DNA from: Coprinellus micaceus
Lineage: Eukaryota; Basidiomycota; Agaricomycetes; Agaricales; Psathyrellaceae
Assembly (NCBI GenBank): GCA_951394405.1
Contig: OX596345.1
Coordinates: 2,046,001-2,110,000, forward strand
Length of the DNA: 64,000 bases
Direction of reading: 5' to 3'
A program made the translations under genes and the position numbers. This document shows positions 22,701 through 33,138 of the stretch, piece after piece; positions within the stretch are counted from its first letter, which is position 1; every line of letters begins with the position of its first letter. The notes beneath the pieces were generated by a model. That model had not been told where the DNA came from, made no database searches, and worked only from the letters and a program-made list of their open reading frames with translations.

Positions 22701-24840
22701 GAATCGTGATGGAGGTGGGGTACGGTCTACGCACCTTCTCAAAGTATGCAATCGTTTCAAAGAGCTTCTCTGTTGGCTTCGCCTGCCTATACTTTGAGTT
22801 GTTAGCATAAAACACGTACAAGGGCCACAACTTCGCATTTCCAAAGGCAGTGAGCATGGTCGAGTCCGACACGAACATCAGCCCAATGATGTGCCGAGGG
22901 CGACTGCAATCCGGCTCTGGGGGTGATTTCTACAAAATGTGGTTAGCTTCGCTTCGTAGGACGTTAGCGAGTTGGAGTCCCCACCTGTAGCTCTTCGTAT
23001 GCCTGGAGAAACATGGGGGAAGTGTAGAGCTCCCCGTAAACACGAACATGCTCCTTTTTATCCCCAGGATTCCAACGGAGCTCATGACCAAGTGTATGAA
23101 AATATTCGCGTCCAGCATGTTGGAAGACAATGCTCATGTCAACTCTATCTCTACAAAGAATACCTCTATTTCGAATGTTTTACTTATCTTCTATTGTTCT
23201 ACAGAGAACAACAACCACTTTGTTTTATTCCCATTATACTCGCACTTATTGTTCTCTTATCTCCACCTTATCTCCATTCACTGCTATTGTTCTCTACTTA
23301 TGGAACGTCTATTGTTCTTTCCTATTGTTCTGCATATAGGTTATCTATTGTTCTCCACAGTATATAGTCCACACTGTAAGTGGGTGAGTCCCCATCGAAC
23401 TCTCCCCACTTACAGGTGCGTATCTTGTATACCCTACTTACTTTCAATCTAATATCGAACTCTCCCCACTTACAGTGGGTCATACTTGCATCGTTCTACA
23501 CAGCAGAGGACTCCAGTTTCTCCCGAATGATCAGGGTGAGTGGCCGGTAGTGGAATCCCTCGACCGTGAAGGGGTGGTTACCCGGACTGCTGGTATTCTT
23601 GCTGAATGGTACATGGATAGTGACGGGGATGGATTTCCATGAGATGCCATCGTTCACCCATTCCTTCGAGTCCATGTCATCCACGTCATAGCCGGAGACT
23701 GCCAGGACACTGTCGACCTGCCTCCAGTTTACGTCCCGTACGTCCGCAGGCCAGAAATCCTCGCTCCCGACCATGTCAATCAAGTCATGGAATGAGCGTT
23801 GGCTCTTCTCCCCGTCGTCCGACCAGAACCAGCTACTGAGGTGGTACGAACTTAGGTTGGGGAATGGGTAGAACTCTGAACGTAGTGGCCGGGTTGACTT
23901 GCTGGCCCCTTGTGTTGCTGTTTCCTCGATGGGTGACTGCAATTGTTCTCTAAGGTCCTCAGGAAGGGTCGAGTTATCAGGATCATGAGGGTTATCCCGA
24001 GATCCATGCAATCGAAAGACCTTGTACAGCCCAAAGTTGTTTACTGGCATGTGCAGCTTTGCCATTGGTCGAGGTGGGGGGTCTATGCTCGAATCGTCGA
24101 GGGTGCCTGCGCCAGCTGCTGCACTCGGACACTTTGGTGGAGGTGGTAACTGAAGTAGAGCATCAGAGGGAAACAGAGATGCAGGAAGGGTCGACGACAG
24201 CAGAAAGTTGGTGTTGGGTTTGATTTTGAAAGAGAGCTTCTTGTCACGATGACCCTTGCCTAGTTCTATATGATGGCGAACATGATCATCCTAAATGTTG
24301 TGTTCGTCACAGCTTAGGAGGATTCATATGAGAAGGAAAACGATACTGTACCTCATCTCCATCCCCAAGAGCGTTGGCAAGTGCGGTCAGTCCCTGCATC
24401 TGGGGTTAGATCTGATTTGGGAGGCATGAGGCACAATGACGTACTGGCGCTTGCGGCAAGGGTGAACCAACTCCTTCAAGGTGGGTAGGTGCAGATGGTG
24501 GGGGAACAACAATGTTGACGTCGAGGTTGTCGTCGTCAATCCATCCCGACTTCCTCTTCTTGCCCCAGTGACTTCCCGTGCTCGCACTTGGGCCGCCAAT
24601 TGTGGCCACGGCGCTGCCCGGGCATTGCGTTGGGGTTGGCGGCTCTCGATGCGTTGAAAGCTCGTGTTTCCGTTTCCTTGCGTCGGTGAGCTTCTGCCCA
24701 AGGTGTTTCTTGAATTGCATACAGCACCCTATGTGCAAAGCGTAACTATTTGGCTGCATAAATCGTTTCCCACATACACATTTTACCATCCACGGCTGGT
24801 TTCCCAAGTCGCAATCATCCGGTTCACCTGGCCACGACAT
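19720..24840 (-). CDS. Plavaka-type transposase, multi-exon, probably damaged
   Basis: Large intron-rich gene with the hallmarks of the basidiomycete Plavaka transposases (CMC/EnSpm-related). From the N-terminus: a C2H2-like finger (CVCGKRF...HIGCC, near 24,780); exons 24840-24445, 24393-24352 and 24290 to about 23,507 with FPNLSSYHLSSWFWS and a REKL segment; RVYGELYTSPMFLQAY near 23,050; FGNAKLWPLYVFYANNSKYR near 22,800; CPRCNIP near 22,400; a GFDLFKMLVVGVMHEVELGVWK-like core near 22,080; PTFGRDTI near 21,900; FEGLLPPPH near 21,730; and a C-terminal part with ILHINYTSYDVRRE near 20,600. An acidic tail ends at 19720. A roughly 380-bp AT-rich insertion splits the gene after REKLESSAV, where an in-frame TAG occurs, so activity is doubtful. 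The number of exons is not fully resolved. Confidence 0.8.
23115..23505. repeat. AT-rich repetitive insertion inside the Plavaka gene
   Basis: The transposase frame is continuous on either side but not through this stretch. It has at least five spaced copies of CTATTGTTCT-like words, a palindrome around TTGTTCTACAGAGAACAA (about 23,195), and two direct copies of TCGAACTCTCCCCACTTACAG (near 23,396 and 23,457), with an inverted partial copy (ACTGTAAGTGGG) near 23,372. On the minus strand CCCACT/GTAAGTGGG reads as a strong splice donor, so it could act as an intron. It may be a small transposon, or an intron that acquired repeats. Confidence 0.55.
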
Positions 24841-25078
24841 TGGCGCAGTGGTGAGAGGGCGGTGGTCGAGTGTTGTAATAGAACGAAGGACTGTGATTGT
24901 GGTCGAGATCCAACAAACAAGTAGACGCCCAGGAGGTGCTGAATTCAACCGGGCATGTGATTGCAACAGCCTCATCTTACTGTATCTTAAACGGGATCCA
25001 TCTTCCATAGAAAATTTTATATCTACAAACTCAAGATAACAACATATGATGATAACAGAGATACATGAGGAATTATAA

Positions 25079-27257
25079 CTATCGTCCACCATCATCTGGC
25101 TGCTGGTCTGAATCCTCAGGCACAAGAACACCGCCCCGGAATGTATGAGTGAGAGACAACGGAGATGGGTTGGGCGCGAGGTGAGGCTGAGTCGGAGGGT
25201 TCGTCGGGGGATACCCGCTCGACAACCTAAACGAGCCGGCGCTGGGCAATGAGTTACTGCGTCCTCGTGAAGCACGAGCAATCGGCATGGAATGTGAAGC
25301 TGAGGTCCCCGGGCCTGCATTGGAGGGGCTGCGTGTAGAGGAAGAGGCCAAACGGGTGAGCGTATGCGGTGTCGAGGAAGCGGGGTAGTACGGAGCTGAT
25401 GACGTTGAGGGAACAGGTGCATGCAAAACCGGTGGTGCGGCCGCATGCGGTGTGGAAGAGGTTGAAGGGGCAGTGTACGACAACAGTGTCAAGGCGCCAT
25501 CCAATGTTGAAGAGGTGGAAGTGGTGTACATCGTTGATGATATGGCGCCAGCCAACGTTGAAGGATACAAATAGGTGTGGGAGGAACTTGATGTGGTGTC
25601 GTGCGACGCAGAGGCTGGTAGTGAATATGAAGTATTGACAATGGCCCCGTCCGGTATAGAGGAAGAGGATGGACCATGCTGTGAGGGCACCGGAGAGGGC
25701 CCGGACAATGTGGAGGAAAGTGGATATGAGGACGAGGATGTCGATGGGGCAGGCTGCAATGAGGAAGAAGGGGAAGGGCCGTGCAACACCGGTGCAACTG
25801 CTCCAGGCCAGGAAGAGGACGAGGAAGGGCCATACGAAGACGTTGCGGCGGCTTCAGAAGAGGAAGGGCCATATCGAGATGCCGGGAGGGCTCCATGCAA
25901 TGAGGAGGGAACGGAGACATCCCGAGAAATTTGAACGGCTCCGTATAGCGAGGAGGAAGTGGGAGGATCAGCTTGGTGGATTTGGACAGCTTCATGTAAT
26001 GAAGAGGAAGATGATGGGCCGTATTGAGGCACTTGAACCGCTGCGGGATCTGGTGGAACAGAGGCTGAGGCGTTCATGAGGGCAGAGCGGAAGTGACGAC
26101 GGGCATGGGCTAGATGAGGTGCAGGGGCATCCTTGGGGGGGGGCCGCTCCTGGGAGGTCGGGGGGACCTGTGAGATCGGTGGGGTGCTCAACGAAGAGGG
26201 TGTCCTCGATGCCGAAGTGGTATGCGAAGTTGGCGGGGCAGTCGACGAGGAAGTCGATTCTTCGAGGAACCGAGTCAGACTGATCGCAGCACCTTTACCC
26301 TTAGGAGCCTCGGGCATGTCAAAGGCTTGAATAAAGGACGCGGAGCTGAGGGGTAAAGGGATCATGGTGAGAAGCTTTTTGAGAACAAGGACAAGGGCTG
26401 CGTCACTCCCGTAGTAAGTGACGATGGGGCTTTCCTGCGAGTAACGGATAAGGATGCGGACTTGAAGGGATGAATGGGCTGAGATACGTACAGGATCAAG
26501 GTTCGGACCCAGCTGAGGGGTAACCTTCACTGCGTCGGCTTGAACACTATCGATTGTACATGGGACGGAAGAGTGACGCTTGTGTCTGGGACGCTTCCGG
26601 GCAGGGGAAGTGGGGAGGTTGCTGTCAATCGACGTCTTGCTAGCTGAGTTGGGGTCGAGGTGAGACGAGGCTGAGGGTTCCATCATGCTTCTGGTGTGGC
26701 CTGAAGCGTGAGGAAGGGCGGGGGGGTCGACGTAGTCTAAGGAAGTGAGCTCGGTAGAACTCTCAGCCCCCATGTCGTCTTCATCCATGGGGATCAACAG
26801 CAGTTCGACAGCATCCATCTTGACATCCTGCGAGGTTGACAGTTGAGCAGGGTGCACGGCGTTAGCGATTTGGGGTGCCTGTGACAAGTGGAGAAAGGAT
26901 AAGGGGTCGTAGCATACGATCAATTGATAACTAACCTGAGGGGCAGCACTTCCTAACGATGAGTAAACATGAGGGTAGTCCTGTAGGTCAACGGCTTGCA
27001 AAGCCTGTTGCTGTCCCTAGAATATGTGATGAGTTTCAGAACAGTAACATGAGGAGGGGAATGCTGACAGCAGCCTGAGATCGGGGACGTGCCGCAGGCG
27101 GTCGTCAACTTGGAGCAACAAGACCAAAGCCAGCAAAGCTGGTGTCTAGAGAGCGAGATGTTGAAGCTTGGGGCGTCGAAGCTGACCCCAGGGCTGACCC
27201 ATACTGTAATCCATTCCTGCTGGACCTATGGTTGCCCTGGGGGTTCTGACGCTCCAT
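25079..27257 (-). CDS. Ser/Pro-rich low-complexity protein, possible transposon ORF
   Basis: A long open frame (27001-25079) whose product is dominated by Ser, Pro and Thr, with an imperfect tandem repeat of about 15-20 residues (SSSSLHEAVQ-like, POSSSS-poor spacers of HGPSPSSS type) between about 25,500 and 26,050. A likely intron begins GTTAGT after SSLGSAAPQ and rejoins at APQIANAV. Upstream, a Gln-rich piece (GQQQALQ) and a possible first exon with ATG at 27257 precede it, although that first exon meets a TGA near 27,105 unless spliced. It ends about 240 bp before the start of the Plavaka transposase and could be the element's second protein or an unrelated disordered protein. No domain recognised. 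Confidence 0.45.
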
Positions 27258-28674
27258 GGAGGGAGAGGGGTGAAGGGTGACGATGGATTCCCTAGGCTTT
27301 TAAACCGGGGGCGGGGCTACCGAAACACGAAGGTGATGTATATCTGAGATCTGAGGAGATGGGCCGTTCTTCTTCGCCAAATTGGTGGAATCATCCTACC
27401 AAATTCATCGCCTTCAGTATATCTTCCTGGACAGTGCTCATGAGCAAGGGGGGGGAAAGAGACAAGCAAAAAAGGAGCGGAGGTGAATTGTGTAACGGAT
27501 GGATTCAGATAAGAATTACTTCATTCAACCATCCTGGTACTGACCTTCCTATTCCCAACCACGTCAAGCCGCTGTCACCCTTCAAGAACACGCGCCTTGA
27601 CACCAAAGTATCGGGTTAGTTGAAGAAACTCCAGCTCTGGGGGAACGGTTGAATTTTTGTGGCGCTGATGTTCGCCCCTGTGACCTGACGCCACAACCGT
27701 CTGACGAAGCGTATTGCAATCTAGACCTGTTGGGAAATGAGCACTCGTTAAGGCAGGAATGAGATTTCTAAGTCACCAGTGTCGATCCTCAAAAAGGTAG
27801 GAGCACCCATCGAACGGAGGAGGTGAGCATGGAGCCCTCGTTTCACACAGCCAGTGGTATATGGGTAGAACGGTGGTACACACCCTATGTAGATACCTGA
27901 GAGTGACTCCAGACTCGACGATGCAGTCAATGAGGAGATCTCTGAGCAGGGTCAACCATGGTGATAGGATCGCACCAAATCGCAGCGCAACAATGCGTTA
28001 TTTGCGTGCTATGTTTACAGCGTGGCTCTGATGACCTTGCCAAACATATGTCAACATCTCAGGTGAGATTAGGCCGCATGATCAGGCTTAGTGTGAGGGA
28101 ATGAAGGGGCCAGAGTCACAGTGGCCTGTATCGTGTCTGTGCATCGTGGGTAGTCCATCGGAGACATTGTAGAGCACGCCACTTCAAGTTAGCACTCGAG
28201 GAGAGGTGGACTTTCGGGGAATTTTGAGGCCTGGCTTGATGCATTTCCCCAATTTCCAGTGACAGGAGACGACACAGCGGTTCTCTCGAAAAATTTGAGC
28301 TGGCTCCCCAGCGTCAGGAATCGACATGGTGCTCCACCTGGCCCGGAAAGGATTGGATCCAACAAAGGACATCGTTACTTGGGGCCAGGGAGCTAAGCTA
28401 GATTCCACCGACCGTGACGCGGCCGCGGTACAACAAACGTCCGAATGGTCTAGTTATCCTATGAAGATGTTCTTAGGAGTGCTTCCATCTGCCCTGGTTC
28501 AGCCTGAGTTCTCTAAGTCTGTAATGATCACATCAAGGATTTGGTCGGCCACTGTAGGCTCAGCATGGGCGGATACGCTGTGTGAGTCAACTCCTTTCAC
28601 ACCACCACCACCTTCTTTGTTATACCCTCCAACTCGACCTCTTTCCCCCAATCCCTCGAAGACATCTCGACCCA
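27258..28674. other. Intergenic, no supported gene
   Basis: Short frames only. Nothing recognised on either strand. Confidence 0.45.
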
Positions 28675-29432
28675 ATGGCGTCATATTCGTCGCCATTCCT
28701 AGAATCTGCGCTCTTGGTGACCGTACCATCCATCGAACCTATTCAGTCCAGTCTTCATGAGGTCGTGGATCTCAAAACACCTCCCCCCATCCCCTCGCCC
28801 TTGGTCAATCCCCAGGTTCCCGACGACATTCTTGAATATCAGGAGGAAGAGGATCTCGCAGATGACGACGAAGATATCCACCCTGTCGTTCGAGAAACTG
28901 CTGGCTTGACGCTGGAGATTTACATCGCCCCTTATTCAAGTTATTATCCACCTTTGTCCGAGGCGAAGGTAAGCCGCACTGAGTATTTGATCATTGTTCA
29001 TGGTCTGAAGCTCCCATTTATTCATAGTTCACCCTTCGGGAAATAGAGGAGATATACCTGGCTCGTCGCTCTCGCGAGCTAACGACTGCCGCAGGCAAGC
29101 ATGAGGAGGATCTGGGTCGCCATCTGACATTGTGCATGCGCTCCATCAATGCGCTCAAAGGGATTCATAAGGAGATGGATAAAGTGGAGCGTCGTCAAGC
29201 CCTCCTCTCCAATGGTGCTTCAAAGGAGATGCCCGTAGAATACGAGCTGGAGATGTGCTACAGAATCACCTTATTTGAAACCGCCTTGGGCTTGTCAGAG
29301 TCTCGCCGTCGCCATCAGCCCTCCCTCTCCTCTCTTTCTCGCAAACTTCGTATTTTAGGGCACACTTTCTATGCTCAGCCTTCGCTACTCTCGGTTTCTT
29401 TCAATCGTTTATGGAACTCGTTGTGGTCATGA
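28675..29432 (+). CDS. Two-exon hypothetical protein
   Basis: Predicted 232-aa protein from exons 28675-28968 and 29028-29432 joined in phase 0 across a GTAAGC...CATAG intron. The N-terminal ~75 residues are Pro- and acid-rich (EYQEEEDLADDDED). The second exon codes a charged helical stretch (FTLREIEEIYLARRSREL through EMCYRITLFETALGL) that may form a coiled coil. No known domain was recognised. The intron removes all stops and both exons keep the same frame, which supports a real gene. It lies between transposon-derived blocks and may belong to one of them. Confidence 0.6.
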
Positions 29433-29750
29433 CTTGTCTGGGGGGTTCGGCCATGTCGTTGGGCAGATTTACATTCATTTATACCCTATTTATATAGAGC
29501 GTCTGTCCGTTCCATGTATGTATGTACTCTCACTGTTGTGTAATGTTAGCTCTCTCTCAGATCTCAGGACCTGGAATGTGGGAAGTGGTCGAGAAGGATG
29601 TTCCGATACGAGAATTAAATTGATGTAAAGCTACCACAGGGGAGAAGGGAGGCTCGCGAGTTCAAACTTACATGATGGCGAAGTATACTACTACAGAGGA
29701 AAAAGGCAGAAAATGCGAAGACTACTAGTACTGGATGTCCTCGCGATGAT

Positions 29751-30189
29751 CTACTTGTGGTTGTCGGTGAAGTCATGGTCACTGGCGTCATCGGGGCACT
29801 TATGCCAGTCTGTGTGCTTGCTCAAGTGAACTTGGGAGCAAGTGTCGCAAACGGTCAGAACATTTTTGAAATCTTCGTCAGTCAAGCCAAGGCAGCGCTC
29901 CTCGAAGAAATATTCGGTCATGAAGAAACCGTCAGCGTTCATGTCGATGACAGGACCATAGCAAGCATGACCTTGATTGGCTTGCATGGCCAAGACAAAT
30001 CAGTCACATCGCATGCAACACTTGAAGACCCTTCCAAACTGTGAGATGGTGATACCCCTCCCCGTGGTGGAACCACAGTCGTACAGCAAATCAATAGGTG
30101 TAGGTATCGGAACTGCCGGGTTGAAGCGCTTTATTCCCGCTTGGCGGAGAATGAAATCGTCGAATGGCATGCCTGCAGGAATGATATGA
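29751..30189 (-). pseudogene. 3' fragment of a hypothetical gene cut by a TIR element
   Basis: A conserved-looking C-terminal segment reads on the minus strand from IIPAGMPFDDF through DLLYDCGSTTGRGITISQFG and FKCCMRCD, meets an in-frame TGA (30002-30000), and continues in the same frame through GHACYGPVIDMNADGF to CDTCSQVHLSKHTDWHKC. The paired CxxC motifs suggest zinc binding. The 5' part is missing: the TIR element at 30201-31194 begins immediately upstream. I do not know a function for this family. Confidence 0.55.
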
Positions 30190-30200
30190 GAGGTTAGCTC

Positions 30201-31194
30201 CAGTACTTCACACTCCCCCACTTGTCTAATTGGACTCCATTGGAGTCCAGCCACCCCATTGGATATCCAGCCTGGGGGGGCTGGGGTCCATTGGAGTCCA
30301 GTGGAAACCCAATGAACCCCAACCAAGTCTAGCCCACCCCAGCCCACTCCAATTGGACTCCAACCCAAGTCCAACCAAGTCCAACCAACTCTGTCCAGAC
30401 TCCAGGGTGAAATGTTTGGTAGTGATTGGACTCCAACTAGACTCCAATTGGAGTCCAATGAGACACTAGCCACATCTGTCTTTTATGCAACTGTAGGCTG
30501 TGTGAGAAATCATTATCTTTCCCACAGTTGTCACCAGTTATCATCACACTCATATCAGACCCCCTGAATGCAAATATAGTAACTGAATCAAATTACCAGT
30601 CTTTAGATTTTGGATCAGTCCTGACATCAAATCAACATATGCATGACATCATATCTCATAAACAGGTAAGATATGATTTTTTTCAGTATTTTTCCACAAT
30701 TTTGCAGAATTAATGTGGTGGAATAAGGTTACATGTCAAATTTGTCATAATAATTATGATGTCATATTTCCCAAACAAGAATGATGGGAATATTTTCGGT
30801 AATTTTCCCTATTTTTCCGGAATTAATGTGACAGAATGATATCATTTGTCAAAATAGCACAGCCACAGTTTCCCATACCCACGCTTTTGCCCCACTTGGG
30901 TCATGGGTCCCCACTGGAACTCCATTGGAGTCCAATGAGATTTTGTCTAATGGACCCCAAATTGCAAACCCAATGGTGTCTTGTGAGTCTAGGCTGGGGA
31001 AACTGTTATTTTTGGTCCAATTGGAGTCCAATATGTGAATTTTGGGTGGTAGATTGTGGTTGGTTGGGGTGGGCTAGGCCCAATGGCATAGAATTTGGGG
31101 GGCAGTCTACCCAACAACCCCAATTGGACTCCAATGGACCCCATTGGATACCCAATGGAGTCCAATTAGAGAAGTGGGGCACAGTAAAGTACTC
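30201..31194. mobile_element. Non-autonomous TIR element, copy 1 (GGAGTCCAATTGG type)
   Basis: Ends are inverted: CAGTACTTCACACTCCCCC on the left and the complement of GAGTACTTTACTGTGCCCC on the right. Both arms are arrays of short self-complementary words such as TTGGACTCCAATGG. The centre (about 30,520-30,890) is AT-rich and is shared with copies 2 and 3. No transposase is encoded. The flanking 9-mers do not match, so no target duplication is evident. Tryptophan- and proline-rich frames inside it are artefacts of the repeats. Confidence 0.75.
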
Positions 31195-32076
31195 TGTTCT
31201 CCTGAGGGGGCTCGCCCCCCAACAGTTACCGAGATAACTTATGTCGTTTCAATGATTAAGAAAGCCCTGCAATCCGCGCAATCCACCGTGACCTGCCTTC
31301 GTTTCGTAAACAACGATGGCAGCTCCCGTGGCGATCATCTGGATGAACCCCATCCCCCCGCATATCAGGAGATGGCTCTCGAAACCGTGGCAGAGGAAGT
31401 GGAGAACCTACCCGAGCCCTTGCTGGTGAGGGCCCAGTTCAGGCGACCGGCGCCTGTCTTCACACCCCCAGCTCCCCCCCACGTCAACAGAGTCATCCAG
31501 CTGTCTCCGGAACAGCAAGAAGCAGAGTCTAGTAGAATCTTGGCGATCGTGTCGACCCCCCAGTCTCACGGCACCAACCTCGCCCCAACCAAAAATGCCT
31601 TTGGCCAGTTTTTCAGAGGCTTGTTCCTGGGCGGCTCTCGAGGTGGAACCCCTTCAGCCTCTTCCCACGCAACATTGGGAAGAGCGTCTCCAGTTCCTCC
31701 CCCACGCGATGCCCAGGCGCGACCTGACACGATACAACCCTTCATCTCCTCCTCTTCCGCCATTCAGTGGCGACCAATCGGTCAGGAGGCAAAGACGCTC
31801 CATATCTCCAGGGACACAGTCAACAACCTGCTGAACGAGGAACGGTGGATTGAAATCTTAAACCCTTTGTTCTCTGATGAAAGTGTTGCCTTCCGCCCTG
31901 CCCTCAATGCTGGTGCTCGTGTCGACTTCGTCTCGAACGATAGTTCGAGCCTGACATGCTTCATCACCCTCTCCGACATTGTGGTCGCACCATCGAGCGA
32001 TCATCGCTTGGTTTCTGGTGGACCCAAATCTATTGCAACTGCTGTGGCCAAGCAATTTGGGGCCGCCCTTCTGTGA
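31195..32076 (+). CDS. Truncated or chimeric hypothetical ORF
   Basis: An open frame enters from inside the TIR element (in-frame ATG at 31144) and runs to TGA 32074-32076. From about 31,240 the product looks like ordinary protein: a short helix, a Pro-rich stretch (RRPAPVFTPPAPPHV), a linker, then a folded-looking C-terminus (LHISRDTVNNLLNEERW through VAKQFGAALL). The element has probably replaced the original 5' end. No family recognised. Confidence 0.45.
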   Translation, partial: CSPEGARPPTVTEITYVVSMIKKALQSAQSTVTCLRFVNNDGSSRGDHLDEPHPPAYQEMALETVAEEVENLPEPLLVRAQFRRPAPVFTPPAPPHVNRVIQLSPEQQEAESSRILAIVSTPQSHGTNLAPTKNAFGQFFRGLFLGGSRGGTPSASSHATLGRASPVPPPRDAQARPDTIQPFISSSSAIQWRPIGQEAKTLHISRDTVNNLLNEERWIEILNPLFSDESVAFRPALNAGARVDFVSNDSSSLTCFITLSDIVVAPSSDHRLVSGGPKSIATAVAKQFGAALL

Positions 32077-32604
32077 AAAGCACTTTGCTTCCTCCGGAGA
32101 CGTCGGGCTCGAGGCTGGCCTCACTACCCAACTCCTGTGCCATTCTCTTGACAGCCGCTTGATACATATCTATTCCTACTCCCTTGTACCATTTGTATAT
32201 CATTTGTGGGTCGTTGTGCCTTATTTACTGGCAGTCGTTATCTCAATCAGTTTTCTGCAGTTGCGTCTACATGGGCACTTGACGAGTGCTCCAAGTTTGC
32301 AGTTGTGCCAAGGCGCTGATACCAAATAAATGAGTCGGTGATCACAAACCGAGACAAGCAATCTCAGCGCCTCTATGAGGTTCTTGTGATCCCCATCAGC
32401 TTCATTTGACACTTCGGGCTGTGCCCCTGCGTGTTCTTCTCATCAGCCCGCGTTTGTCATGTGCATGGCCCCTAGTAGGTGAACTAAGAGAGAGCGAGGA
32501 GTCCCAGCCTGCAGCAGGAACACAGCAGCAACCCACATAGCTTGACAGCAGCTTAGGCACATCCAGGGGACCCAAGAAAAGCCCCCTTCAACTTCTCCAA
32601 CCTC
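32077..32604. other. Intergenic, nothing recognised
   Basis: No supported feature on either strand. Confidence 0.4.
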
Positions 32605-33138
32605 ATGCTCTCCGTGCGTCGGCTTCTCCTGAAGCTGGCCCATAGCAACTCAACGGCAGCTAAGTACTACAGCTGGAGTGCACTGTGGATGGAAAGTTAT
32701 CAAGCACTGCTCAATGCATATCCTTTATCTTCTGTCGCAACCGACAGTCTGATGCAGGATCATAACATCGCGTTGAGCACCAGCCATACACGACTCTCTG
32801 ACAATGCTTTCAGAAACAATCTCTCATACCATTCAGCTTCAATGACACAGGCACCCACTCTCATCCGCTCTGTCGTAGCTTCATCCTTCAAGCAGAGCTG
32901 CGATGATCCCAAGCACGGCGAGCTCACCATCGTGGAAGCGATCGCGTACCTGAAGACTCAGCTGGAAAGGCTTACATCGAACCAGGATCCGAAACGTCCA
33001 TGCGCAGAACGTATGATGGGCGAATTGGAGGAAGAGAAGAAACAGGTCTACCTCCTGTTGGAATTCGGCAAGTGCGCACAGGAAATCCGAGTATCAGACG
33101 AGGTGGGCTGTAGACTTGCTCCTCATCTCACCTTCTGA
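32605..33138 (+). CDS. Hypothetical ORF, 177 aa
   Basis: Single open frame MLSVRRLLLK to APHLTF. The second half has a helical, charged stretch (VEAIAYLKTQLERL and MGELEEEKKQVYLLLEFGK) that looks protein-like. No domain recognised, no intron needed. It may be a 3' exon of a gene that includes the preceding ORF. Confidence 0.35.
   Translation: MLSVRRLLLKLAHSNSTAAKYYSWSALWMESYQALLNAYPLSSVATDSLMQDHNIALSTSHTRLSDNAFRNNLSYHSASMTQAPTLIRSVVASSFKQSCDDPKHGELTIVEAIAYLKTQLERLTSNQDPKRPCAERMMGELEEEKKQVYLLLEFGKCAQEIRVSDEVGCRLAPHLTF

Noticed and set aside
30226..30473. Trp/Pro/Ser-rich frames in the TIR elements
   Set aside because: The translations simply repeat the GGAGTCCAATTGG words in several frames on both strands.
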